12,591 bases of DNA, taken from contig CADEDU010000067.1 of NCBI GenBank assembly GCA_902826155.1, positions 2,635-15,225 of the forward strand, read 5' to 3'. The number at the start of each line of letters is the position of its first letter. Within the stretch, counting starts at the first letter, position 1. This document shows positions 1 to 6,570 of this stretch, piece by piece. This DNA comes from an uncultured beta proteobacterium (GTDB lineage Bacteria; Pseudomonadota; Gammaproteobacteria; Burkholderiales; SG8-39). The position numbers were made by a program, and so were the translations under genes. Below the pieces are notes generated by a model, which did not search any database, had not been told where the DNA came from, and saw only the letters and a list, made by a program, of their open reading frames with translations.

Positions 1-491
1 GCGAAGCGGCCGTCGTAGAGCCCCAGCGGCCAGCGCCCACGCGCGAACAGCGCGTACTTGTGCGCGAATGCGTGCTGCGGACCGCACTGCGCCGCGGTGG
101 CGAGTTGATAGTCGTGCGCGGCGAAGCTGGCGGCGCCGGTGGCTGCTTTGATCAAGCCGGCGTCGCTGCAACCGAAGCGCGCCGCCGCACTCGTCGCGGC
201 TGCATGGATTGCATCGTTGAGTTGCACCCACTCACCGTCGGCACGCAGCGGATTGCCAGCGCCCGTCATTGCGCGGCGAAGCTCGTGCTCGCCGTTCCAG
301 CACTCGAGCGATGCGTGCCTGATGATCGGTGCGAGCGCCTCCCAGCTTTGTACGACCATCGCCGGTTGCGTGCTCGTCAGGCCCAGCGCGGCGAGATACG
401 CCTCGATCGCGTGGCGTTCAGCGGCAACGAGCGGCTGGCCGAGCGCGCCAAACCAATCGACCTTCGCCTCAACGATGTGCGATGCGGCCAT
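1..491 (-). CDS. Unrecognised protein, C-terminus cut by left window edge
   Basis: An open frame runs from ATG at 491-489 to the left edge without a stop (163 residues visible). I do not recognise the family. The visible part is soluble-looking and Ala-rich, with no signal peptide or membrane segment. It is rich in Trp and His (DWFGALG near residue 13, QSWEAL, LECWNGEHELRR, GEWVQLND) and ends in an aromatic/basic stretch (HKYALFARGRWPLGLYDGRF). It begins 5 bp after the stop of the SDR gene. An alternative in-frame GTG at 500-498 would overlap that stop as GTGA, which suggests translational coupling; no clear Shine-Dalgarno is seen for either start. It is the third gene of the MarR-linked cluster, so a role in the same catabolic pathway is inferred only from position. 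Codon use matches its neighbours. Confidence 0.7.
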   Translation of the reverse strand, partial: MAASHIVEAKVDWFGALGQPLVAAERHAIEAYLAALGLTSTQPAMVVQSWEALAPIIRHASLECWNGEHELRRAMTGAGNPLRADGEWVQLNDAIHAAATSAAARFGCSDAGLIKAATGAASFAAHDYQLATAAQCGPQHAFAHKYALFARGRWPLGLYDGRF

Positions 492-496
492 GCGTG

Positions 497-1417
497 TCAC
501 AGCACCGGATCGGTGCTGAACGCTTCCAGATCCGTAACAAGATCGACGAAGCTCGGCGCGAACGATCGGATCGCCTCGGCCATGTCCTGCAGCGCGTGCG
601 CGTCGCGGGGTACGGTGAGTTTCATCGCAGGACGTGCCTGCGAGAACAGAAACAGCTCGCGACCGCGTGCCGCGAAGATTTGGCCGGAGATCGCGTTGGC
701 CGCCTTCGAGGCGAGGAACGAAACCAGGCGCGCGACATAAACAGGTGCGACCTGCAGCGCCTTCTGCTTGTACGTCGCCTGTGCGTCGTTGGCGGGCTGG
801 ATGCTCTCGGTGACGCGCGTGGCGGCAAACGGGATGACCACGTTGGCGTTGATCTTCGAGCGCGCCAGATCGTGTGCGACCACGCGTGTCAGGCCGATCA
901 GTCCGGCCTTGGCCGAGCCGTACGCAGCCTGACCGAAGTTGCCGTAGATGCCGGCGGTGGAGGCGATGTTCACGATCGATCCCGGCGCCCGGCCATTCTT
1001 CGCCTGCTCGCGCAGCACAGGTGCCGCAACGCTCAGCAACTGGTAGGCGCCGGTGAGATTGGTGCGGATCGTGGCATCCCACGCATCGCGGCTCGACTTG
1101 AAGATGAAGCCGTCGCGGATGATCGCGGCGTTGTTCACCACGATGTCGAGCGCGCCGCACTGCTCTACGGCCGTCTTCACGGCCAGCTCGGCGACACTCG
1201 GTTCGGCGATGTCGCCATGCAACGCGAGCGCGCCAGGAATCTTCTCAGCGGCTTGCGCTGCCGCATGCGGCTCGGGCGATTCGCCGCCGATGGTCACGCC
1301 GCTATCGACGATGACGACGCGCGCACCATGGCGCGCGAGATCGTGCGCGATTGCGAAGCCGATGCCACGCGCTCCGCCGGTAACGATCGCGACGCGTCCT
1401 TGTAGTTCGTTTGCCAT
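497..1417 (-). CDS. SDR-family NAD(P)-dependent dehydrogenase, MFE-2 (3R-hydroxyacyl-CoA dehydrogenase)-like
   Basis: A 306-residue classical short-chain dehydrogenase/reductase. The cofactor motif TGGARGIG lies at residues 13-20, NNAA at 95-98, and the catalytic set is Asn120, Ser153, Tyr166 and Lys170 (YGSAK). Residues after about 245 form a C-terminal extension (GQIFAARGRELFLFSQ onward) beyond the usual 250-residue SDR core. That extension and the overall style resemble the dehydrogenase domain of peroxisomal multifunctional enzyme 2, which oxidises 3-hydroxyacyl-CoA, so a beta-oxidation-like step is the best guess. The true substrate cannot be read from the sequence. The frame extends upstream to 1702, but ATG at 1417 is chosen because the Rossmann fold starts immediately after it and GGAG lies about 8 nt upstream. 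It is 47 bp downstream of the reductase gene on the same strand and is probably co-transcribed with it. Confidence 0.9.
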   Translation of the reverse strand: MANELQGRVAIVTGGARGIGFAIAHDLARHGARVVIVDSGVTIGGESPEPHAAAQAAEKIPGALALHGDIAEPSVAELAVKTAVEQCGALDIVVNNAAIIRDGFIFKSSRDAWDATIRTNLTGAYQLLSVAAPVLREQAKNGRAPGSIVNIASTAGIYGNFGQAAYGSAKAGLIGLTRVVAHDLARSKINANVVIPFAATRVTESIQPANDAQATYKQKALQVAPVYVARLVSFLASKAANAISGQIFAARGRELFLFSQARPAMKLTVPRDAHALQDMAEAIRSFAPSFVDLVTDLEAFSTDPVL

Positions 1418-1464
1418 GGCCACTCCAGCAGGTTCGGGTTCGTCGCGCTCGGGATGGATCGCGT

Positions 1465-2460
1465 TCAGGGTTGATTGTGGAAGGCGTCGGCGTGGATATC
1501 GCGCAGCGCCATGCCCTTGTGTTGCAACACGGCACTGACCGCGTCGACCATCACCGGCGGTCCGGCCACGTACGCACGCCAGCTCTCGACGTTGTGAACG
1601 TCGGCCGCTATCGCTTCGTGCACGTATCCGCGCCGGCGCGTGGTCGTCGCATCTTCGGACAACACGACCTCGATTGCCAGATTCGGATGGTCGCGCATCC
1701 ATTCCGTGAGTATCGCCTCGTTGTACACGTCGCGTTCGCCGCGCACCCCGAAGTACAACCTGATCGGTGCGTCGAAGTTGCGCGCCAGCATCGTCTTGAG
1801 GATCGACTGGATCGGCGCGAGCCCCGATCCGCCCGCTGCGAGCAGCACCGGCCCGACATGAAGATCACGCAGGTACGAAATGCCGTGCGGACCGGACACC
1901 GTCACCGGGTCGCCTTCCTTGAGCGTGGTGGCGACGTAGCTCGAGCAGCGTCCGCCGGGCATGTGGCGCACGTGGAATTCGAGCCGGGCATCGTCGGGCG
2001 CGTTGGCCATCGAGTAGTGCTTGCCAAGGCCCGTCGCGAAATCGACCTGCGCGTACTGTCCGGCCGAGAACACGAACGGGCCGCCCGATTCGACGTCGAG
2101 CCACACCCCGCGGATGTCGTGGGAGAGCTGTTCCAGGCGCTGCACGCGACAGGCGAGCACGCGCGAGGGATGCACGACCAACGCTTCGTGATCGATGCGG
2201 CGGATGCGCGCGTCGCCCCACACCTGGGTGCGGCAGGCGAGGATCAGCCCGCGATCGCGTTCTGCATCGGTGAGCGCGAACTCGGAGGCTTCCAGCGCGA
2301 ACGTGTCGCCCTCCACCAGCTCGCACTTGCAGCTGCCGCAGTTGCCGGCCTGGCAGCTGTACGGAAACGCGATGCCCGCGCGCTGCGCGGCGGCGAGAAT
2401 CGTTTCGCCATCGTCGGCGTCGAAACGGTCGTCGGAATCGAGGATGCTGATGCGAGGCAC
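1465..2460 (-). CDS. [2Fe-2S] ferredoxin/FAD/NAD oxidoreductase, NahAa-type oxygenase reductase component
   Basis: A 331-residue three-domain electron-transfer protein. The N-terminal plant-type ferredoxin domain (about 1-90) carries C-x4-C-x2-C-x31-C ligands at Cys36, 41, 44 and 76. The FAD domain (about 100-200) has KHYSMAN at 147-153. The NAD domain (about 203-325) has GPVLLAAGGSGLAP and ends YVAGPP...DIHADAF. Domain order and the C-terminal ADAF motif resemble naphthalene dioxygenase reductase NahAa and phenol hydroxylase reductase DmpP, which pass NAD(P)H electrons to an oxygenase. No oxygenase is encoded in this window. The usual RxYS flavin-binding Arg is Lys147 here. The start is GTG at 2460, the first possible start in the open frame, with no strong Shine-Dalgarno. 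It is the first gene of the minus-strand cluster, divergent from marR. Confidence 0.92.
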   Translation of the reverse strand: MPRISILDSDDRFDADDGETILAAAQRAGIAFPYSCQAGNCGSCKCELVEGDTFALEASEFALTDAERDRGLILACRTQVWGDARIRRIDHEALVVHPSRVLACRVQRLEQLSHDIRGVWLDVESGGPFVFSAGQYAQVDFATGLGKHYSMANAPDDARLEFHVRHMPGGRCSSYVATTLKEGDPVTVSGPHGISYLRDLHVGPVLLAAGGSGLAPIQSILKTMLARNFDAPIRLYFGVRGERDVYNEAILTEWMRDHPNLAIEVVLSEDATTTRRRGYVHEAIAADVHNVESWRAYVAGPPVMVDAVSAVLQHKGMALRDIHADAFHNQP

Positions 2461-2544
2461 GGCGTAGAGCGAATGGCTGGTGACGATGGTTGCCGACGGT
2501 TGCGCGCGCGGCCGGCGAAATAATCCAGCCGCGACCCGCGAGTC

Positions 2545-2573
2545 TAGATAAGATTGATGGGAAGTCCAATAGT
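2545..2573 (-). promoter_or_regulatory. Tentative promoter of the reductase-SDR cluster
   Basis: On the minus strand, a TATCTA -10-like hexamer lies at 2550-2545. Seventeen bp upstream, ACTATT (2573-2568) is a poor -35 match lying inside the palindromic operator. The predicted start is near 2538, giving a leader of about 77 nt. If this is right, a regulator bound to the operator would block the -35 region, which fits MarR-type repression. The match is weak and only context supports it. Confidence 0.3.
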
Positions 2574-2590
2574 TTGGCTGTCAAACTATT
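2568..2590. promoter_or_regulatory. Perfect palindrome, likely MarR operator
   Basis: AATAGTTTG (2568-2576) and its exact reverse complement CAAACTATT (2582-2590) flank a 5-bp spacer GCTGT. The element is AT-rich in a GC-rich surround. It lies between the divergent reductase and marR genes, 43 bp (centre) before the marR start. Size, symmetry and position match operators bound by MarR-family dimers. Binding by the adjacent MarR protein is inferred. Confidence 0.7.
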
Positions 2591-2621
2591 TGTCTTGTTT
2601 TTCGACCGACGGGGAGGCTAG

Positions 2622-3152
2622 GTGGCGGTTTCCGCAGCGAATGGTCCAGGACGTCGATCGAGGGCGCGGCGCGAGGGCAAGTCGAAACTGACCGCCAACG
2701 GTCGCGCGGGCACCGAGGCTCCGGCACGCAATCTCAAGCGCGGCATGCTGCCCGCGCTGCTCGGCTATCAACTCCGGCTGGCGCAGCTCGCGGTGTTTCG
2801 CGACTTCGAGCGTTCGTTCGCGGCGCTGGATCTGTCACCGGGTCGCGTCGGCATGCTGGTGCTGATCGAAGCCAACCCGGGCATCTCGCAGTCACGCCTG
2901 GCCGAAGCGGTCGGACTCGATCGCTCCACGCTGGTGCCGCTCATCGACGGCTTCGAGCGCGCGCGCCTGGTCGAGCGCCGCGCCGGCAAGGATCGTCGCA
3001 CCAACGAACTGTGGCTGACCGGCGCGGGCGCGCGGCAGCTCGCGCAGATGAAAAAGGAAGTCGCCCGTCATGAAGCACGCATCACCCGCGGATTGACGCG
3101 TGGTGAAGTGCAGGTGCTGCTCGGGCTGCTGGACAAGTTGCAGCGCGGCTGA
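2622..3152 (+). CDS. MarR-family transcriptional regulator
   Basis: A 176-residue winged helix-turn-helix regulator. Core helices start at about residue 42. The HTH covers about 88-115 (SQSRLAEAVGLDRSTLVPLI) and the wing about 118-133 (ERRAGKDRRTNELWLT, the typical D-x-R-R-x wing motif). C-terminal helices complete the dimer interface. The start is GTG at 2622, supported by GGGGAGG at 2611-2617, four bases upstream. The first 40 residues are a basic, Arg/Lys/Gly-rich tail absent from typical MarR proteins of about 150 residues. An internal ATG at 2745 would give a standard-length protein but has no visible ribosome site. The gene is divergent from the reductase-SDR cluster, so it probably represses both that cluster and itself until an aromatic acid or acyl-CoA-like ligand binds. 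The ligand is unknown. Confidence 0.92.
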   Translation: MAVSAANGPGRRSRARREGKSKLTANGRAGTEAPARNLKRGMLPALLGYQLRLAQLAVFRDFERSFAALDLSPGRVGMLVLIEANPGISQSRLAEAVGLDRSTLVPLIDGFERARLVERRAGKDRRTNELWLTGAGARQLAQMKKEVARHEARITRGLTRGEVQVLLGLLDKLQRG

Positions 3153-3191
3153 TCAGACCTTCCCGCGAGGTAGCACCGATCCGCAGCCATG

Positions 3192-3219
3192 AAAAAAAGG
3201 GACGCCGAAGCGTCCCTTT
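3192..3219 (-). terminator. Rho-independent terminator of the porin-glnK-amtB operon
   Basis: Read on the minus strand, a 10-bp stem AAAGGGACGC / GCGTCCCTTT closes on a TTCG tetraloop with a C-G closing pair, a very stable UUCG hairpin. It is followed by a run of seven T (3198-3192, partly in the stem). It lies 55 bp after the amtB stop. Read on the plus strand the same stem sits 43 bp after the marR stop with only TTT following, so it may also work weakly for marR. Confidence 0.88.
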
Positions 3220-3230
3220 CTGCGATGCGG

Positions 3231-3261
3231 GGTGTGCTGAACCGAAGGCGATCAGCACACC
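3231..3261 (-). repeat. Inverted repeat just downstream of amtB
   Basis: GGTGTGCTGA (3231-3240) and TCAGCACACC (3252-3261) are perfect 10-bp arms around an 11-nt loop. The hairpin starts 12 nt after the amtB stop and precedes the UUCG terminator. It has no T-run of its own, so it is more likely an mRNA 3'-end stabiliser or a transcription pause element than a second terminator. Confidence 0.7.
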
Positions 3262-3273
3262 ATTTGAGACGAC

Positions 3274-4707
3274 TCAATGATGGTATGCCGTCTCGCCGTG
3301 CGAGTTGATGTCCAGCCCCTCGCGTTCTTCCTCTTCGGTCACGCGCAGGCCGACGAAGGCATCAGCCAGTTTGAAGGCGATGAACGCGACCACTGCCGAC
3401 CACACGACCGTAACGCCCACCGCTTTCGCCTGGACCCACACTTGCTCGGCGATGCTGGTGAAGCCCGACTTCGCCGTGACCCAGTCGGTGATGAAGCCCG
3501 GACCGCCGAGCGCCGGCGAGACGAACACGCCGGTGAGCAACGCACCGAGGATGCCCCCGACCGCGTGCACGCCGAACACGTCGAGCGAATCGTCCAGGCC
3601 GTGCAGGCGCTTCAGGCCGTTCACGCCCCACAGACACACCAGGCCGGAGATCAAACCGATCACCAGCGCACCGACCACGCCGACGTTACCCGCGGCCGGC
3701 GTGATCGCGACCAGGCCGGCCACTGCACCCGACGCAGCACCGAGCATCGACGGACGACCTTTGAACGCCCATTCACCGAACGTCCACGCCAGCACCGCAC
3801 AAGAAGTCGCGACGTACGTGTTCATGAAGGCGAGCGCGGCGGAATTGCCCGCTTCGAGCGCGGAGCCCGCATTGAAGCCGAACCAGCCCACCCACAGCAG
3901 CGACGCGCCGACCATCGTCATGGTGAGGTTGTGCGGGGTCATCGCTTCGCGTCCGTAACCGATGCGCCGACCGGCGAGCCAGGCGCCGACCAGTCCTGCG
4001 ATGCCCGCGTTGATGTGCACCACGGTGCCGCCGGCGAAATCGAGCGCACCCCATTGCCACAGCAGACCGGCCTTGGCGTTGAGCGAATCGACCAGCTTCG
4101 GATCGGTGTAGGCATCCGGACCGGCCCAGAACCACACCATGTGAGCGATCGGCAGATACGAGAAGGTGAACCACAGCACCACGAACACCAGGACCGCGCT
4201 GAATTTGACGCGCTCGGCGAATGCACCGAGGATCAGGCAGCAGGTGATCGCCGCGAACGTCGCCTGGAAGGCTGCGAACGCGAACTCGGGAATCACCACG
4301 CCTTTGCTGAACGTCGCTGCGGTCGTGAACTCACCTTTGACCGGATCGAACATCCCGTTCAGGAACAGCCGGTCGAAGCCGCCGATGATCGAATTGCCCT
4401 CGGTAAACGACAGGCTGTAGCCGTACACCACCCACAGCACCGTGATCAGCGAGAACACCACGAACACCTGCATCAGCACCGACAGCATGTTCTTGGCGCG
4501 CACCATGCCGCCGTAGAACAGCGCCAGCGCCGGTACCGACATCATCAACACCAGCGCGGTGGAGATCAGCATCCACGCGGTATCGCCCTTGTTGGGCACC
4601 GGTGCTGGTGCAGCCGCGGCGGCGGCGGCCGGCGCTTGCGCCAGTGCAACGTCCATCGACAACAGGCCCGCAGCCAGCGCCGCGAGCAAACCGATCATCA
4701 CTTTCAC
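3274..4707 (-). CDS. amtB: Ammonium transporter AmtB
   Basis: A 477-residue Amt/Rh-family channel conducting ammonium across the inner membrane. An N-terminal signal peptide (about 1-23, cleavage near ALA-QA) is followed by an Ala/Pro linker and then eleven expected membrane helices. The family signature DFAGGTVVHINAG covers 223-235. The pore twin histidines correspond to His231 and His381 (FGVHAVGG). The cytoplasmic tail EEEEREGLDINSHGETAYHH is the usual contact surface for GlnK. The start is GTG at 4707 with AAAAGGGGAG positioned so that GGAG ends 7 nt upstream; the ATG three codons later is spaced less well. It starts 15 bp after the glnK stop, the classical glnK-amtB pairing, and is inferred to be nitrogen-regulated through the sigma-54 promoter ahead of the porin gene. 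Confidence 0.97.
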   Translation of the reverse strand: MKVMIGLLAALAAGLLSMDVALAQAPAAAAAAAPAPVPNKGDTAWMLISTALVLMMSVPALALFYGGMVRAKNMLSVLMQVFVVFSLITVLWVVYGYSLSFTEGNSIIGGFDRLFLNGMFDPVKGEFTTAATFSKGVVIPEFAFAAFQATFAAITCCLILGAFAERVKFSAVLVFVVLWFTFSYLPIAHMVWFWAGPDAYTDPKLVDSLNAKAGLLWQWGALDFAGGTVVHINAGIAGLVGAWLAGRRIGYGREAMTPHNLTMTMVGASLLWVGWFGFNAGSALEAGNSAALAFMNTYVATSCAVLAWTFGEWAFKGRPSMLGAASGAVAGLVAITPAAGNVGVVGALVIGLISGLVCLWGVNGLKRLHGLDDSLDVFGVHAVGGILGALLTGVFVSPALGGPGFITDWVTAKSGFTSIAEQVWVQAKAVGVTVVWSAVVAFIAFKLADAFVGLRVTEEEEREGLDINSHGETAYHH

Positions 4708-4722
4708 TTCGCTGCTCCCCTT

Positions 4723-5926
<1,204 letters not shown>

Positions 5927-6045
5927 GGCGTTTTTCTGTGTGATGGCGGTTCGATAATTGAAAATGCGCGATGAGGTGCGTACACGCGCGAGCAAGCGCA
6001 AAGAGAAAGCAGCTACGCGATGCGGGTCGATGCGTGCATCGCCAT

Positions 6046-6061
6046 AGCACTTCGTGTGCCA
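6046..6061 (-). promoter_or_regulatory. Sigma-54 (RpoN) promoter of porin-glnK-amtB
   Basis: The minus strand reads TGGCACACGAAGTGCT from 6061 to 6046. This matches the -24 element TGGCAC exactly and the -12 element as GTGCT, with the invariant GG and GC separated by the required 10 bp. The predicted start is near 6035, leaving about 109 nt of leader before the porin ATG. Sigma-54 promoters need an activator, and an NtrC-type site lies upstream. Confidence 0.85.
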
Positions 6062-6064
6062 CTC

Positions 6065-6081
6065 ATTTAGCTCTGCTAAAT
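6065..6081. repeat. AT-rich palindrome ATTTAGC-TCT-GCTAAAT
   Basis: Perfect 7-bp arms with a 3-bp spacer, immediately upstream of the sigma-54 -24 element (centre about -38 from the predicted start). It is distinctly AT-rich for this genome. It could be a binding site for another regulator or help DNA bending. The bound protein is unknown. Confidence 0.6.
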
Positions 6082-6091
6082 CATGGGCTTA
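6079..6091 (+). promoter_or_regulatory. Possible IHF site
   Basis: AATCATGGGCTTA matches the IHF consensus WATCAR-N4-TTR at all but one fixed position (T in place of R). It sits between the sigma-54 promoter and the NtrC-type site, the usual place for IHF to bend the activator onto the polymerase. It overlaps the AT-rich palindrome by 3 bp. A single site match of this kind is weak evidence alone. Confidence 0.4.
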
Positions 6092-6122
6092 CGGAGCAGC
6101 CGCGCGATGGGGGAGGTGCCGG

Positions 6123-6139
6123 CGCACCTGAGCGGTGCG
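6123..6139. promoter_or_regulatory. NtrC-type binding site
   Basis: CGCACC-TGAGC-GGTGCG is a perfect 6-bp inverted repeat with a 5-bp spacer, matching the NtrC consensus TGCACC-N5-GGTGCA except for the outermost pair. Its centre lies about 96 bp upstream of the predicted sigma-54 start, a typical enhancer distance. A further GGTGC half-site at 6115-6119 and a degenerate one (GGTGTGC, 6151-6157) flank it. Confidence 0.75.
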
Positions 6140-6206
6140 GGCAACCGATCGGTGTGCCCCACCCCGGGGCGTATCGGTCAGGCGGGCCAGTAGGGTGCAG
6201 ACGCTG

Positions 6207-6215
6207 TGCTAGAGT
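6207..6215 (+). promoter_or_regulatory. Probable extended -10 promoter for ubiK
   Basis: TGCTAGAGT reads as an extended -10 (TG-n-TAGAGT, four of six hexamer matches). No good -35 lies 17 bp upstream, which extended -10 promoters can tolerate. The predicted start near 6222 gives a leader of about 26 nt to the ubiK ATG. Confidence 0.4.
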
Positions 6216-6247
6216 GCCCCGATCCCACCGTTAGCTGCGACCGCACC

Positions 6248-6505
6248 ATGACCACGCCACGATTCTTCGAAGAGATTCAGCGCCGCATCGCCGAACTCGC
6301 GGCGACCAGTCCGGCCAAGGATCTGGAGCGCAACGTGAAGGCGATGCTCTCGAGCACGTTCAATAAGCTCGATCTGGTGTCGCGCGAGGAATTCGATATC
6401 CAGGCCAAGGTGCTGGCGCGCACGCGCGAGCGGCTCGAAGCGCTGGAGAAGCGCGTCGCCGAAATGGAAGCGCGCCTGGGCGAGCAGCGCACCACGCTGC
6501 AGTAG
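6248..6505 (+). CDS. ubiK: Ubiquinone biosynthesis accessory factor UbiK (BMFP/YqiC family)
   Basis: An 85-residue protein of the BMFP family. The amphipathic N-terminal half (MTTPRFFEEIQRRIAELAA) contains the family-typical SPAKDLERNVKAMLSSTFNKLDLVSREEFD. It is followed by a C-terminal coiled coil (about 53-80, RTRERLEALEKRVAEMEARL). UbiK works with UbiJ in the soluble/membrane-associated Ubi complex for aerobic ubiquinone synthesis. ATG at 6248 is preferred to an in-frame GTG at 6206, because family members begin at this point and the likely -10 element overlaps the upstream codon. No strong ribosome site is visible. comM follows 65 bp downstream on the same strand and may be co-transcribed. 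Confidence 0.93.
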   Translation: MTTPRFFEEIQRRIAELAATSPAKDLERNVKAMLSSTFNKLDLVSREEFDIQAKVLARTRERLEALEKRVAEMEARLGEQRTTLQ

Positions 6506-6570
6506 TCCCGACTGTCGCTAGAGAAGCGCGTCACGCCGAATCGATCCACGCGTCGCGCAGGTCCGATTCG

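Larger units (their letters stand above)
5927..6247. other. 321-bp divergent intergenic control region (porin operon / ubiK)
   Basis: No convincing gene lies here. The region holds, from left to right, the roughly 109-nt porin leader, the sigma-54 promoter, an AT-rich palindrome, a possible IHF site, NtrC-type half-sites, a GATCGG palindrome, and near its right end a probable sigma-70 promoter for ubiK. The distinct elements are listed separately. Confidence 0.8.

Noticed and set aside
329..1405. 358-codon plus-strand open frame opposite the SDR
   Set aside because: Arg/Asp-rich antisense translation without domain; the SDR motifs on the minus strand are clear.
1418..1702. N-terminal extension of the SDR frame to 1702
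   Set aside because: The extra 95 residues are Arg-rich, overlap the reductase gene, and precede a normal SDR start with a good ribosome site.
1411..2523. 370-codon plus-strand open frame opposite the reductase
   Set aside because: Arg/His/Val-rich low-information translation, fully antisense to a clear three-domain reductase.
2579..2584. Perfect -35 TTGACA on the minus strand inside the MarR palindrome
   Set aside because: The nearest -10-like hexamer (TATCTA, 2545-2550) is 28 bp away and nothing suitable lies at 16-18 bp, so the match is probably a chance product of the operator arm.
6017..6042. Inverted repeat GCGATGC / GCATCGC near the porin leader
   Set aside because: It straddles the predicted transcription start, so one arm would not be in the RNA; GC-rich 7-bp repeats of this kind arise easily by chance.
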